Shown: positions 7,750-16,729 of the stretch, in pieces | Layout of the letters: every line of letters starts with the position of its first letter | Numbering within the stretch: position 1 is the first letter of the stretch | From: Thermodesulfovibrionia bacterium | GTDB taxonomy: Bacteria > Nitrospirota > Thermodesulfovibrionia > UBA6902 | NCBI GenBank assembly: GCA_020053105.1 | Contig: JAGVNU010000020.1 | Span: 1 to 33,196 of the forward strand | DNA: 33,196 nt | Direction: 5' to 3' | Position numbers and translations under genes: made by a program | Notes under the pieces: model-generated | What the model was told of the DNA's origin: nothing | The model's input: only the letters and a program-made list of their open reading frames with translations | Databases searched by the model: none

Positions 7750-10407
7750 ATGGCAAAGTATGTCAAGCTGTTCAATCAATTCCTTGATTTCTTAAAACAG
7801 ACCCGCAATTTATTTCAGACCGATTATGACAAAAAACTTATCAACCTTATACTTGACCATTTCGATGATATTGCAGAAGTTGGAGTTGCAAAAGGCAAGC
7901 GGGCAATCTTAATAAATTCTCTGATACAAAGCGAAGGGAAGAATATATCATCAGAGCTTCCCTTGATTGATAGTAATGCTATAGGCAAAACCTTCCCCTT
8001 TACTTCCATTGAATCGTTGACTGTAGAAAACTTCAGGGGCTTTTCACGGCAAGAAATTATTTCTTTTGACAAGCGGTATACGTTTATATACGGTCCGAAT
8101 GGAAGCGGCAAGTCCAGCCTTTGCGAGGCACTGGAATATGTAATGCTGGGATATATCAATGAGGCTATTTCAAAAAGGATTGAGATTAGTCAATATATCC
8201 GTAACAGCTTTACGGGTTTGACCTCAAATCCAGTTCTTAATGGACGCTCTCCGGGAGGGGAACAAATAAAAATGGAAAGTGATCAATCCCTGTATAATTT
8301 TTGCTTCATTGAAAAGAATCGTATAGAAGATTTTGCCCGAATATCAGCCAATACTCCTAATGCTAAACAAAGTCTGCTTGCGTCACTCTTCGGATTAAAT
8401 GAATTCAATGATTTTGTGAATAATTTTACCGACAATATTGAAGATAGAATAGACACGAAGGGGAAAAAAGAGGAGGAGCTCAAAAAGAAATCAGAAGGCA
8501 TTAGCGTTCACAGAGAGAACATTCGTTTAGAGGAAGATAAACTTGCTAACATTGAGCTTGAGAAGAAGCAGCTATGTGGTGAAGCCATGTTAGATATAAC
8601 ATTTAGTGGCACAGATGTTTTTATTCATGGAGAAGAAAACAAAAAAGGACTTCTTGATGAACTTGATGAGTTGATAAATGCTCCAATTGCACTTGAAGTT
8701 ACTGTTTCAAAAACGTCAACTCTGGAAAACAATTTACAGGCTATAGATAGGTCAATAGATGCTTTCCAAGCTCTGAATGCCCTTTTCTTAAAAAACAGAG
8801 ATAAGATACGATTCCATGATTTGTATAATGCGACTATCCAGATCGAAGAACTTTCGAAAGATAAATGCCCTGTATGTGAGACGCCTGTTACTGATACCCT
8901 GAAACATCCTTATGTAAATGCCGCAGCTAAACTACAAGAGCTGTCAGAAATTGCTGAACTTCAAAGTAATAGAGAAAACTCATTCAATGCTTTACAAACA
9001 ACGTTAAAGGCTTTTGAGCAATTACTTGCACAGCGCGACAAGATATCAGAGAAGCTTTCTCTTGCTATAGCTTTCCCTGAATATATATCTTCCAGTGAGA
9101 AGACAATTGCTGATATTGAGACAATATTAGTCAATTATCGTAATTTTAAGACAGCGTTCATAAATCAACATGATGCTTTCTTGAAATTGGATTCTATAGT
9201 CGAAAAATATAACGCTGATATTAATGAGCGGAAAAACAAAAAAACTGCTTTTCAAACTGAACGCACAAACCTGCTTGCATTGTCCAAAAGAATAGTAGCC
9301 ATTAAGACAAGGGAAAAAGTAGCATCTGATAATATTATTCTTTGGAAGAAGGCAATTGCAGATTTCAATGCCGTGAACGCTCAACTGATAAAAGATGTTG
9401 AGGAAGAAAGAAAAATTGTTGCGGAGAATAAAGAATACGTAAAAGCATATCATGCTTTCCTTAGCAATCTAAGAACCTATAAGGACAATCTCCCTGTGCA
9501 GCATCTGGAAAAACTTAATACACTTACCTTAGATTTGTACAATGGAATTAATAAACATGATAAACACTTTGAGAAGGCTTCAAATATTCACCTGCCGGCA
9601 ACGACCGATGATATTATTAATATAAGTTTTTTTAACAACCCAGAAAAAAGTTATGATGTCTTGCAGATATTGAGCGAAGGACACATACGGTGCTTGGGAC
9701 TTGCTATTCTTCTGGCAAAAAATATTAATGATGGTTGTCCTGTTGTAATTTTCGATGATGTGGTAAATGCCATTGATGATGATCACAAAGGAGGAGTAAG
9801 AGAGGTCATTTTCAGTCATCCTCTTCTTTCATTGAAGCAAATAATTTTGACAACGCATGCAGAGCAATTTATTAAGGAACTTGAACAACATCCCTCAAAA
9901 GATGAATATAATAAATTTGTTCGTAAACTAAGTTTCATGCCAGATAGCGAAAAAAGATTAATACGTATAAAGTCAAATTCTATCAAAAACTATCTATTAA
10001 GAGCAGAGAAATGTTGCGAAGAGGCTGACTGGAGCGAAGCTTTATACAACTGCCGTTGCAGTCTGGAAAACATAACGCATCGTTTATGGAATAAACTCGG
10101 GAAGAAATATAAAACTGACTTTGAAGTAGTCATTCGTTCCCCTAATGCAAAGCCAGACCTTATGACAGTTGTACAGGCAATAAACAAATTTCTCAAGAAT
10201 AATGATAGTGCCAACGAGTTTACTGTGGTTACAGATACATTTAACTATCTATTGGGTTTGGAAACTCAGAGCAATATTGTATGGACATATTTAAATAAAG
10301 GAACGCATGATGAGCTGGATAAATCAGAATTCGATCAATTGATTGTCAAAGATATAATTGACAAATTGGTGAAACTTGATTCACATGTAAAAGGCAAGAA
10401 GACTTAA
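7750..10407 (+). CDS. Rad50/RloC-like ATPase with zinc hook and HEPN-like C-terminus (probable phage defence)
   Basis: 885 aa. Walker A GPNGSGKS is at residues 115-122. Two long coiled-coil arms flank a zinc-hook CPVC at 373-376. The ABC signature LSEG is at 641-644 and Walker B VVIFDD with Asp669-Asp670. After the ATPase core, the last ~130 residues are helical and carry R769-CSL-E773 and later LNKGTH853DE. PrrC/RloC anticodon nucleases use an Arg-x3-Glu plus a distant His, in an RxxLE and N-x-GSH context. So I infer a HEPN-type RNase, though the E-to-H spacing here (about 80) is longer than the roughly 30 known in PrrC. The gene is clearly richer in A/T than its neighbours, which suggests transfer. 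It begins at 7750 because the promoter overlaps the earlier ATG. A generic SMC-like ATPase is the fallback call. Confidence 0.75.
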   Translation: MAKYVKLFNQFLDFLKQTRNLFQTDYDKKLINLILDHFDDIAEVGVAKGKRAILINSLIQSEGKNISSELPLIDSNAIGKTFPFTSIESLTVENFRGFSRQEIISFDKRYTFIYGPNGSGKSSLCEALEYVMLGYINEAISKRIEISQYIRNSFTGLTSNPVLNGRSPGGEQIKMESDQSLYNFCFIEKNRIEDFARISANTPNAKQSLLASLFGLNEFNDFVNNFTDNIEDRIDTKGKKEEELKKKSEGISVHRENIRLEEDKLANIELEKKQLCGEAMLDITFSGTDVFIHGEENKKGLLDELDELINAPIALEVTVSKTSTLENNLQAIDRSIDAFQALNALFLKNRDKIRFHDLYNATIQIEELSKDKCPVCETPVTDTLKHPYVNAAAKLQELSEIAELQSNRENSFNALQTTLKAFEQLLAQRDKISEKLSLAIAFPEYISSSEKTIADIETILVNYRNFKTAFINQHDAFLKLDSIVEKYNADINERKNKKTAFQTERTNLLALSKRIVAIKTREKVASDNIILWKKAIADFNAVNAQLIKDVEEERKIVAENKEYVKAYHAFLSNLRTYKDNLPVQHLEKLNTLTLDLYNGINKHDKHFEKASNIHLPATTDDIINISFFNNPEKSYDVLQILSEGHIRCLGLAILLAKNINDGCPVVIFDDVVNAIDDDHKGGVREVIFSHPLLSLKQIILTTHAEQFIKELEQHPSKDEYNKFVRKLSFMPDSEKRLIRIKSNSIKNYLLRAEKCCEEADWSEALYNCRCSLENITHRLWNKLGKKYKTDFEVVIRSPNAKPDLMTVVQAINKFLKNNDSANEFTVVTDTFNYLLGLETQSNIVWTYLNKGTHDELDKSEFDQLIVKDIIDKLVKLDSHVKGKKT

Positions 10408-10503
10408 TAGAATATACTGCTTTATTAAATCGAATATAGGGACAAAAGGACAAGGGAAGAAGAAACATAATGTACGCCTGAATGCTAAGGCGATGAGATA
10501 ACG

Positions 10504-11106
10504 ATGACTAATCAAAATCCACATCTAATTGTAATCGCCGGTCCTAACGGGGCTGGGAAATCAACAACTGCCCCCTCTTTGTTAAAGGGTACATTGGGAG
10601 TCGATGAATTCGTCAATGCCGATATTATCGCGCAGGGTCTTTCCGGATTTCAGCCGGAAGGCGCAGCATTTCATGCGGGACGAGTAATGCTTGAGCGTAT
10701 TCATTATCTTGCAAAGAAGCGTGTAAATTTTGCGTTTGAAACAACACTTTCAAGCAGAACCTTCGCCACGTGGATTACTGGATTGCGGAAAACAGGTTAT
10801 GATTTTCATCTTGTTTTTCTCTGGCTGCCAAGTGAAGAATTTGCTGTCGCCAGAGTGACTGAAAGGGTACGAATGGGCGGTCATAATGTGCCTGAAGATG
10901 TTGTCCGGCGGCGTTTTAAAGCCGGCCTGAGTAATTTTTATCAGCTCTATAAGCCGCTCGCGGACTTTTGGCGTTTCTATGATAATTCAGACCCCAGCGG
11001 TCCACGAATCATCGCTTCAGGTGGCAGAAAACAAAGCGATAATATACAGAGTATTGAAACATGGAGTAGACTTATGGGAGAATTTATACATGGACAAGAA
11101 GACTGA
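10504..11106 (+). CDS. Zeta-toxin-family P-loop kinase
   Basis: 200 aa. Walker A GPNGAGKST is at residues 13-21, followed by FVNADIIAQGLS, FAFETTLSSRTFATWI and LWLPSEEFAVARVTERVRMGGHNVPEDVVRRRF. This order of P-loop, NAD/substrate loop and Arg-rich lid matches the short chromosomal zeta-like family. Canonical zeta toxins phosphorylate UDP-N-acetylglucosamine and block wall synthesis, but the substrate of this short branch is not established. The ribosome binding site is weak. The small gene at 11090 overlaps its end by 17 bp and is probably its partner. It sits 96 bp after the Rad50-like gene. Confidence 0.85.
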   Translation: MTNQNPHLIVIAGPNGAGKSTTAPSLLKGTLGVDEFVNADIIAQGLSGFQPEGAAFHAGRVMLERIHYLAKKRVNFAFETTLSSRTFATWITGLRKTGYDFHLVFLWLPSEEFAVARVTERVRMGGHNVPEDVVRRRFKAGLSNFYQLYKPLADFWRFYDNSDPSGPRIIASGGRKQSDNIQSIETWSRLMGEFIHGQED

Positions 11107-11278
11107 TATATCAATTGATCAGATTTTTCAGGAAGGCACTTTGATAGACAACGCCTTAAAGCAGGCGGTGCAAGAAGCGCTTGTCCGCCACAAACAGTCC
11201 GGCCATCCTATCGTTGTATGGCGTGATGGTAAGATTGTCTGGATTCAACCGGAAGAGATTTCCCTATCCAAAGCTTAA
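11090..11278 (+). CDS. Small partner protein of the zeta-like kinase (putative antitoxin)
   Basis: 62 aa: a charged N-terminus, a helix LIDNALKQAVQEALVRHKQSG, then a short strand pair PIVVWRDGKIVWIQPEEI. Proteins of this size and pattern are often encoded beside short zeta-like kinases, which supports a partner or antitoxin role; that role is inferred. An in-frame start at 10979 would overlap the kinase by 128 bp. ATG 11090 has GGGAG 9 bp upstream and a 17-bp overlap, typical of translational coupling. Confidence 0.75.
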   Translation: MDKKTDISIDQIFQEGTLIDNALKQAVQEALVRHKQSGHPIVVWRDGKIVWIQPEEISLSKA

Positions 11279-11290
11279 TTCTCAGCTTTG
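11269..11290. terminator. Weak hairpin at the end of the zeta-partner gene
   Basis: CAAAGCT (11269-11275) and AGCTTTG (11284-11290) form a perfect 7-bp stem with an 8-nt loop that includes the stop codon. Only a short TTAT follows on the plus strand. It lies between convergent genes and could end transcription weakly. Confidence 0.3.
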
Positions 11291-11314
11291 TTATAAACTT
11301 GTAAGATTTGGCTT

Positions 11315-12217
11315 TTACTTAATCAGCCTCTCAAGCAAAGCCTTCTGAGTATGCAGCCTGTTCTCAGCCTGGTCGATAACAACGCTCTGCGGCGAGTCAA
11401 TGACCTCGTCGGTGATCTCTTCCCCCCTGTGCGCCGGCAGACAGTGCATGACAATCGCATCGGGTTTGGCAAGAGACAGCAGATGAGAATTTATCTGGTA
11501 TTCCTTAAAGGTCTTCTTCCTTCTCTCAACTTCCCTCTCCTGTCCCATGCTTATCCACGTGTCCGTGTAAAGCACATCGGCATTGCTTGCGGCCTCCTCC
11601 GGACTGGTCATTACTTCTACCTTGGCGCCCTCGGACAGGGCCTTCTCATATATTTTTTTGTCGGGTTCATACCCCTGGGGGCAAGCGATGACCAGTTCCA
11701 TCCCGGTCAATTGCGCGGCCTCTATCAATGAGTTGGCAACATTGTTGCCGTCGCCGATATAAGCCATCTGTATGCCTTTGAGCCGGCCCTTTTTTTCCTT
11801 TACCGTTAACATGTCTGCGAGGGCCTGACAGGGATGGTGTACGTCAGTAAGGCCGTTTATTACTGGGATGTCGGCGTTTGCGGCGAGGGTTTCAATAGTG
11901 CTGTGCGCATATGTCCTTATTACAATTCCATGAAGGTATCTTGCAAGCACCCTGGCGGTGTCTTCAATCGTTTCTCCCCTGCCGAGCTGCATGTCCTTTG
12001 TATTGATGTAAATGGCCTGCGCCCCTAGCTGGTAAATGCCGGTCTGAAAAGATATGCGCGTCCTCGTTGAGGTCTTGTCAAACAGGAGGCCTATGCTCTT
12101 TCCTATGAGAGGACAGGCTGAGCTGTCCCTGCCTGATTTTAATTCAGCGGCCCGCTCAAGAAGCGCTTTTAATTCTTCTGACGATAAGTCCATTAATGTG
12201 AGAAAATCTTTTTTCAT
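11315..12217 (-). CDS. argF: Ornithine carbamoyltransferase
   Basis: 300 aa. It transfers carbamoyl phosphate to ornithine to give citrulline in arginine synthesis. Visible motifs are the carbamoyl-phosphate loop STRTR, the HPCQ motif, and HCLPAHRGEEI with the catalytic Cys of the ornithine site. MKKDFLTLMDLSSEELKALL is the usual N-terminus, so I start at 12217. An in-frame start at 12310 would add 31 non-conserved residues and overlap argD by 65 bp. It follows argD by 28 bp on the same strand, the common argD-argF operon order. Confidence 0.95.
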   Translation of the reverse strand: MKKDFLTLMDLSSEELKALLERAAELKSGRDSSACPLIGKSIGLLFDKTSTRTRISFQTGIYQLGAQAIYINTKDMQLGRGETIEDTARVLARYLHGIVIRTYAHSTIETLAANADIPVINGLTDVHHPCQALADMLTVKEKKGRLKGIQMAYIGDGNNVANSLIEAAQLTGMELVIACPQGYEPDKKIYEKALSEGAKVEVMTSPEEAASNADVLYTDTWISMGQEREVERRKKTFKEYQINSHLLSLAKPDAIVMHCLPAHRGEEITDEVIDSPQSVVIDQAENRLHTQKALLERLIK

Positions 12218-12245
12218 GCCATGTTCTTTCTTGTTCCAGATTTTG

Positions 12246-13445
12246 TCATTCCGGCTGTCTTTCGAAGATGTCTTCAAGGACATCGACAAGATGATCAATT
12301 TCCTTTTCAACTACGATCAGCGGCGGGGTGAAGCGCAGCACATTGCCGCTTGTGCAGTTTATGAGGATGCCCCGCTTGGAGCAGGCCTCGACTACCGGAG
12401 CGCCGGCGCGGGTCAGTTCCAGTCCGATCAATAAACCCATGCCCCTGACGTCAATAATTGTTGAAGGGAAGTCCTTCTTCAGTTTTTCGAGTTTGTTCAT
12501 GAAATATTTTCCCATGAAGCTGCAACTGTTGAGTATAAATCCGTCTTCAAGCAGGGTCTCAATGGTTGCCTCCGCAGCTGCGCACGCCAGCGGGTTGCCT
12601 CCAAAGGTTGAAGCATGCGTGCCGGGCTGAAAGGAAGAGGCCACGGCATCCGTTGCAAGGACCGCCCCTATAGCTACCCCCCCGCCGAGACCTTTTGCAA
12701 GTGTAATGATATCAGGTTTTATATCGAAGTGCTCGTAAGCGAAAAGCTTTCCCGTCCTACCCATACCGGTCTGGATTTCATCAAGGACAAGAAGGAGCTT
12801 GTGCTCGTCGCATATCTCGCGGACCTGTTTTAAATAATCCGGTGACGGCATCCTTATGCCTCCCTCGCCCTGGATCGGTTCAAGCAGAATTGCACAGGTG
12901 TGCTCCGTGACCGTCTTGCGCAGGGCTTCAACATCATTGAACGGGACATGTTTAAACCCCGGGACCAGGGGCTCGAAGCCCTCTTTAAACTTTTCCTGAC
13001 CCGTTGCGCTTAAGGCCCCGAAGGTCCTGCCGTGAAAAGAGCCATGCGCGGAAATGATCTCAAATTTACTGTGCGGAAAGTGGTCCCTGGCATATTTACG
13101 GGCAAGCTTTACTGCCCCTTCAATTGCTTCCGCGCCGGAATTGCAGAAAAAGGCCTTGTCGGCAAAAGAGTTCTCCACCAGGAGCCTGGCCAGCTTGATC
13201 TGTGGTTCGATATGGTACAGGTTTGAGACGTGCAGGAGGCGCTGCGCCTGTTTTTGCAATGCGATTACGACCCTCGGGTGACAATGCCCAAGGCAGTTGA
13301 CCGCTATGCCTCCGACAAAATCGAGATACTCCTTGCCGTCTGAACTCCATACCTTCATCCCCCGGCCTTTCCTGAGCACGACAGGGAAACGATTGTATGT
13401 ATTCATCAAATATTTCTTTGATTCATCGATAAGTTTCTTGTCCAT
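12246..13445 (-). CDS. argD: Acetylornithine aminotransferase
   Basis: 399 aa PLP enzyme that converts N-acetylglutamate semialdehyde to N-acetylornithine; members can also serve lysine synthesis. It shows YLDFVGGIAVNCLGHCHP, the phosphate-binding FCNSGAEAIEGAVKLAR, SFHGRTFGALSATGQEKF, LVLDEIQTGMGRTG and the PLP lysine in ITLAKGLGGG. The ATG at 13445 lacks a clear ribosome binding site. A second ATG at 13406 (MNTYNRFPVV) is possible, but the residues between match typical family N-termini (KKYLMNTYNR). It leads an argD-argF pair and is divergent from the metal-binding protein gene. Confidence 0.95.
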   Translation of the reverse strand: MDKKLIDESKKYLMNTYNRFPVVLRKGRGMKVWSSDGKEYLDFVGGIAVNCLGHCHPRVVIALQKQAQRLLHVSNLYHIEPQIKLARLLVENSFADKAFFCNSGAEAIEGAVKLARKYARDHFPHSKFEIISAHGSFHGRTFGALSATGQEKFKEGFEPLVPGFKHVPFNDVEALRKTVTEHTCAILLEPIQGEGGIRMPSPDYLKQVREICDEHKLLLVLDEIQTGMGRTGKLFAYEHFDIKPDIITLAKGLGGGVAIGAVLATDAVASSFQPGTHASTFGGNPLACAAAEATIETLLEDGFILNSCSFMGKYFMNKLEKLKKDFPSTIIDVRGMGLLIGLELTRAGAPVVEACSKRGILINCTSGNVLRFTPPLIVVEKEIDHLVDVLEDIFERQPE

Positions 13446-13453
13446 TGACTAGA

Positions 13454-13481
13454 AATATAACATAAACAGTGCAGGTTACAA
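13454..13481 (-). promoter_or_regulatory. Possible promoter of argD
   Basis: On the minus strand, TTGTAA (13481-13476), a 16-bp spacer and TATATT (13459-13454) give a moderate sigma-70 match. The predicted transcription start would fall almost at the ATG at 13445, which would favour a leaderless message or the later ATG at 13406. Confidence 0.3.
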
Positions 13482-13580
13482 AAGATATATATAAAGATTA
13501 CGGGCAGGAATAACTTTCCTCTGGAGATATGGCCTTTAAGAATGATATATTACAATACCAAATATTCATGGAGGCCTATT

Positions 13581-13790
13581 ATGGCGGAGATTACATTGAA
13601 AATTGAAGGCATGAGCTGTCAGCATTGCGTCATGCATGTGAAGAAAGCAGTAGACGGCATTGATGGCGTAAGTTCTTCGGACGTTGCTGTCGGGTCAGCT
13701 AAAGTAATTTATGATGACTCCAGGACTAATAAAGATGCGATAGTCAATGCTGTCCGGAAGGCAGGCTATAAAATCAGGGATGAAGGATGA
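13581..13790 (+). CDS. Heavy-metal-associated (HMA) domain protein, CopZ-like
   Basis: 69 aa, a single HMA fold. The metal loop GMSCQHC has the CxxC pair that binds Cu(I) or a similar soft metal, and the family motif continues as HCVMHVKKAVDGIDGV. Such proteins carry copper to P-type ATPases in the cytoplasm. ATG 13581 has GGAGG 6 bp upstream, so it is preferred over the in-frame start at 13542. No copper ATPase or regulator is nearby, so the partner is elsewhere. A 10-bp inverted pair (13497-13506 and 13824-13833) flanks the gene but could be chance. Confidence 0.88.
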   Translation: MAEITLKIEGMSCQHCVMHVKKAVDGIDGVSSSDVAVGSAKVIYDDSRTNKDAIVNAVRKAGYKIRDEG

Positions 13791-13881
13791 ATGATCATCC
13801 CGCATTTAAGAAATTGAAATGCTTGCCCGTAATATTTAAATATTAATTAATCGCGTAACAAATATAAAAGGAGATTATTTT

Positions 13882-15531
13882 ATGAGCGTTGAATATTCAG
13901 TCAGCCCGGATGGTGAAAAGTTTGCGTTGCCCTCAAAGGAAGATTACAAAAAAGAATTTGAGAAGCTGAAAAAAGAGACAGCCAAACAGAAAAAAATGGG
14001 CCGCGAGATCGTAGTTGTCATGGGCGTCGGGTTTGTGGGCGCTGCTATGGCGGCGGTTGTCGCGGACGCTGTAGACAAAAAGGGCAAACCGAATAAATAT
14101 GTTATCGGCATGCAGAGGCCCAGCGCGAGAAGCTACTGGAAAATCCCAATACTTAACAGAGGGGTTTCCCCTGTTATTTCTGAAGATAAAGAACTCGCTC
14201 CTATGATAGAAAGGTGCGTGCTTGAGAAAAAAAATCTCATCGCTACATATACCTATGATGTCCTTTCGCTTGCCGATGTCGTTGTTGTAGATATTCAGTG
14301 CGATTATCATAAGAACGCGCTCGGCAACGTCCGTGACGGGCATGCTGAGATCAGCCCGCTTGAACAGGCCCTTGCGATAATGGCTGAATACATTTCTCCT
14401 AACGCGCTTGTCCTGATAGAAACTACCGTTGCCCCTGGAACTACGGAACAAATAGCGTATCCTATCATGAAAAAAATCTTTCAGAAGAGGGGAATAAAGT
14501 CAGACCCGCTGCTCGCCCACAGTTATGAAAGGGTAATGCCCGGGAAGGACTATGTGAAAAGCATCAGGGACTTCTGGCGCGTGTGCAGCGGGATAAACAA
14601 GAAGGCGCGGGAGCGGGTCGTAAAGTTTCTCAATGACATATTGAATACAAAAGATTTCCCCCTAACGGTCCTTGACAAGCCGATTGAATCGGAAACCGCG
14701 AAGATCGTGGAAAACAGCTACCGCGCGACGATACTTGCCTTTCTTGATGAATGGAGCCTCTTTGCCGAGCGAAACGGGGTGGACATGATGAAGGTCATCA
14801 AGGCCATCAAGGTGCGTCCTACGCACAGCAATATCATGTTCCCCGGGCCGGGCATCGGCGGATACTGCCTGCCCAAAGACGGCGGGCTGGGTGTATGGGC
14901 CTATAAGCATATACACGGCTTTGAAGATGACATCTTCAAGATCACCCCGCTTGCCATAAATATTAATGATACGCGTTCATTGCACGTCGGGCAGCTTACC
15001 AGGGACGCCTTAAGGAACATGAGCCGGCCCATTGCAGCAGCTGAAATACTGCTCCTTGGCGCTTCGTACAGGGAAGATGTGGGTGATACGCGGTACAGCG
15101 GTTCTGAATTAATAGTCAGAAAGCTCACGGAAATGGGCGCTGAATTGCGGGTGCATGATCCCTACCTGGCTCACTGGTGGGAGTTCGAGCAGCAGGACAC
15201 ATATCCGGGCGCCGGAAATAGTCTTCAGAGGTTCTTCCGCAACCAGGGGAAGCTGTCCAATCTGAACATGGAAACTGATCTTAAAAAGGCATTCAAGGGG
15301 GCGGATGCCGTTATTTTTGCCGTCCGTCATGAGCAGTATATGGACCTTGATCCGGACAAGGTTGTGAATATGGTCGGCAATTCGTGCGCGATCATAGACT
15401 GTTTCGGGATACTCGACGACGAAAAGATCCGCAGGTACTTTGAACTCGGCTGTGAAGTCAAAGGGCTGGGCAGGGGACACATCAGCCGTATAAAGGATGA
15501 CGTGAGAAAGCAGAAGATGAAGGGGAAGTGA
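13882..15531 (+). CDS. Nucleotide-sugar (UDP-glucose/UDP-ManNAc-type) dehydrogenase
   Basis: 549 aa, longer than the usual ~430. It oxidises the C6 hydroxyl of a UDP-sugar to a uronic acid with two NAD+. A charged 40-residue N-terminal extension precedes the Rossmann motif MGVGFVGAAMA. The central helix segment ESETAKIVENSYRA and the catalytic site GPGIGGYCLPKD with Cys329 are intact. The C-terminal domain has ILLLGASYREDVGDTRYS and ADAVIFAVRHEQYM. Extra length also lies in ERCVLEKKNLIATYTYD and around residues 425-460. The substrate cannot be told from sequence. AAGGAG precedes the ATG. No polysaccharide genes adjoin it, and it is convergent with the flavoprotein gene at 15557. Confidence 0.88.
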   Translation: MSVEYSVSPDGEKFALPSKEDYKKEFEKLKKETAKQKKMGREIVVVMGVGFVGAAMAAVVADAVDKKGKPNKYVIGMQRPSARSYWKIPILNRGVSPVISEDKELAPMIERCVLEKKNLIATYTYDVLSLADVVVVDIQCDYHKNALGNVRDGHAEISPLEQALAIMAEYISPNALVLIETTVAPGTTEQIAYPIMKKIFQKRGIKSDPLLAHSYERVMPGKDYVKSIRDFWRVCSGINKKARERVVKFLNDILNTKDFPLTVLDKPIESETAKIVENSYRATILAFLDEWSLFAERNGVDMMKVIKAIKVRPTHSNIMFPGPGIGGYCLPKDGGLGVWAYKHIHGFEDDIFKITPLAININDTRSLHVGQLTRDALRNMSRPIAAAEILLLGASYREDVGDTRYSGSELIVRKLTEMGAELRVHDPYLAHWWEFEQQDTYPGAGNSLQRFFRNQGKLSNLNMETDLKKAFKGADAVIFAVRHEQYMDLDPDKVVNMVGNSCAIIDCFGILDDEKIRRYFELGCEVKGLGRGHISRIKDDVRKQKMKGK

Positions 15532-15546
15532 AAATATAAAAACCGT

Positions 15547-15569
15547 AGGGGCGGGATTACCCCGCCCTT
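15547..15569. terminator. Bidirectional terminator hairpin
   Basis: AGGGGCGGG (15547-15555) pairs with CCCGCCCTT (15561-15569) around the loop ATTAC, one pair being G-U. On the minus strand a TTTTT run follows shortly after; on the plus strand TTCTCC follows. It lies between convergent genes and overlaps the stop codon of the minus-strand flavoprotein. Confidence 0.65.
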
Positions 15570-16729
15570 CTCCTCATCCACTTATAAGACCTGATGCCGT
15601 GCACTGTCTCAACAGGTTTATCTCCAAGAAGGCCCATCAATATTTTTAACGGCAGATAACGGAACCTGTTCAGATATGTAAACATCACGTCCCTTACCTT
15701 GCCCGCATATTCAAGCTCTGTGAATATATGTTGACGCAGCAATTTTATATACGCAGTTGCCAATGCTTCATAGGATTTCGAAATCCTTCTGTTGCCGTCC
15801 ATAATATCAAGTATCGCCTGCGAGGCCAGCTCAGCGCTTCTCTGCGCGTAATAAATGCCTTCCCCAAGCAGCGGGTCTGCAAACCCGGCGGCGTCTCCAA
15901 TGAGCATTACGTTTCTAAAGACCGGCTCCCGCAGAAAGCTGCCATAAGGCAGCACATAGCTGTGTACTTTTTCCTCGCCCGCGCTTCTCAAACCTGTATC
16001 TGAAAGAAAGTTTCTGAAGGATGCGAGAATATCTTCTTTGTTCTTATTCTTTAAAGCGCATATCCCCACTTTCAGCCTCTCCCTGTTTGGGAATATCCAT
16101 GCGTAGCCCCGCTCGATGTAGCCGAAGAAAAGGGCAGGGTGGTCGAATGATTTATTGACCGACGTCCGGCTGAGAAAAATCTCATGGGCTGAAGCCAGGT
16201 TCCCGCTCCAGTCTTCTCTTCCGAAGAGGTCCACGAGAAAGCTCCTCCTGATCCGGCTGTTGACCCCGTCAGCCCCGATGATGATGTCAGCTGAATACCT
16301 CTTCCCTGACACGGTCGTCACGGAGTTCCTTAAAATATCAAGAGCCCTCACCCCGTCGCCTTCAATAACATCGGCCCCTGTCTGCCGCGCCTGTTTCAGA
16401 AGAAAGTAGTCATAACGGTCACGGTCTATAAACCTGAAAGGGACTGTGATATTCCTGCGAGTTATGAGTCTGTCCCTGCAAAAGACTTCGTAAGAGCCGG
16501 ATTCAAAATTGATCAGGTCTTTTTCTTTCAGGGAATCGACTGACTCGCCGAACACGCGCTCAAGGAGTTTTACGGTCTTGTGTGTTATGAGGCCGGCGCA
16601 TAACTTTTTTCTCGGGAAGGCGCTCTTGTCGATTATTAATACCTTGAGGCCGGCTTTGCTCAAAAGATATCCGGCAGTGGAACCGGCAGGGCCTGCGCCG
16701 GATATGATTATGTCGTATTTCCCGTTCAC
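15557..16729 (-). CDS. Geranylgeranyl-reductase-family FAD-dependent oxidoreductase
   Basis: 390 aa. The N-terminal dinucleotide-binding motif IIISGAGPAGSTAGYLL, the segment FPRKKLCAGLITHKTV, and the second FAD motif MLIGDAAGFADPLLGEGIYYA identify the family. Members saturate isoprenoid chains (chlorophyll side chains, archaeal lipids, menaquinone tails). In a bacterium of this kind, reduction of a menaquinone or other polyprenyl chain is a fair guess, not shown. The start is GTG at 16729, which overlaps the nupC stop as GTGA, so translation is probably coupled. An in-frame start at 16915 would lie far inside nupC. Confidence 0.88.
   Translation of the reverse strand: MNGKYDIIISGAGPAGSTAGYLLSKAGLKVLIIDKSAFPRKKLCAGLITHKTVKLLERVFGESVDSLKEKDLINFESGSYEVFCRDRLITRRNITVPFRFIDRDRYDYFLLKQARQTGADVIEGDGVRALDILRNSVTTVSGKRYSADIIIGADGVNSRIRRSFLVDLFGREDWSGNLASAHEIFLSRTSVNKSFDHPALFFGYIERGYAWIFPNRERLKVGICALKNKNKEDILASFRNFLSDTGLRSAGEEKVHSYVLPYGSFLREPVFRNVMLIGDAAGFADPLLGEGIYYAQRSAELASQAILDIMDGNRRISKSYEALATAYIKLLRQHIFTELEYAGKVRDVMFTYLNRFRYLPLKILMGLLGDKPVETVHGIRSYKWMRRRAG

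Noticed and set aside
13497-13833. 10-bp inverted pair ATTACGGGCA/TGCCCGTAAT flanking the HMA gene
   Set aside because: It is short enough to arise by chance at this distance and no element boundary or target duplication is visible.
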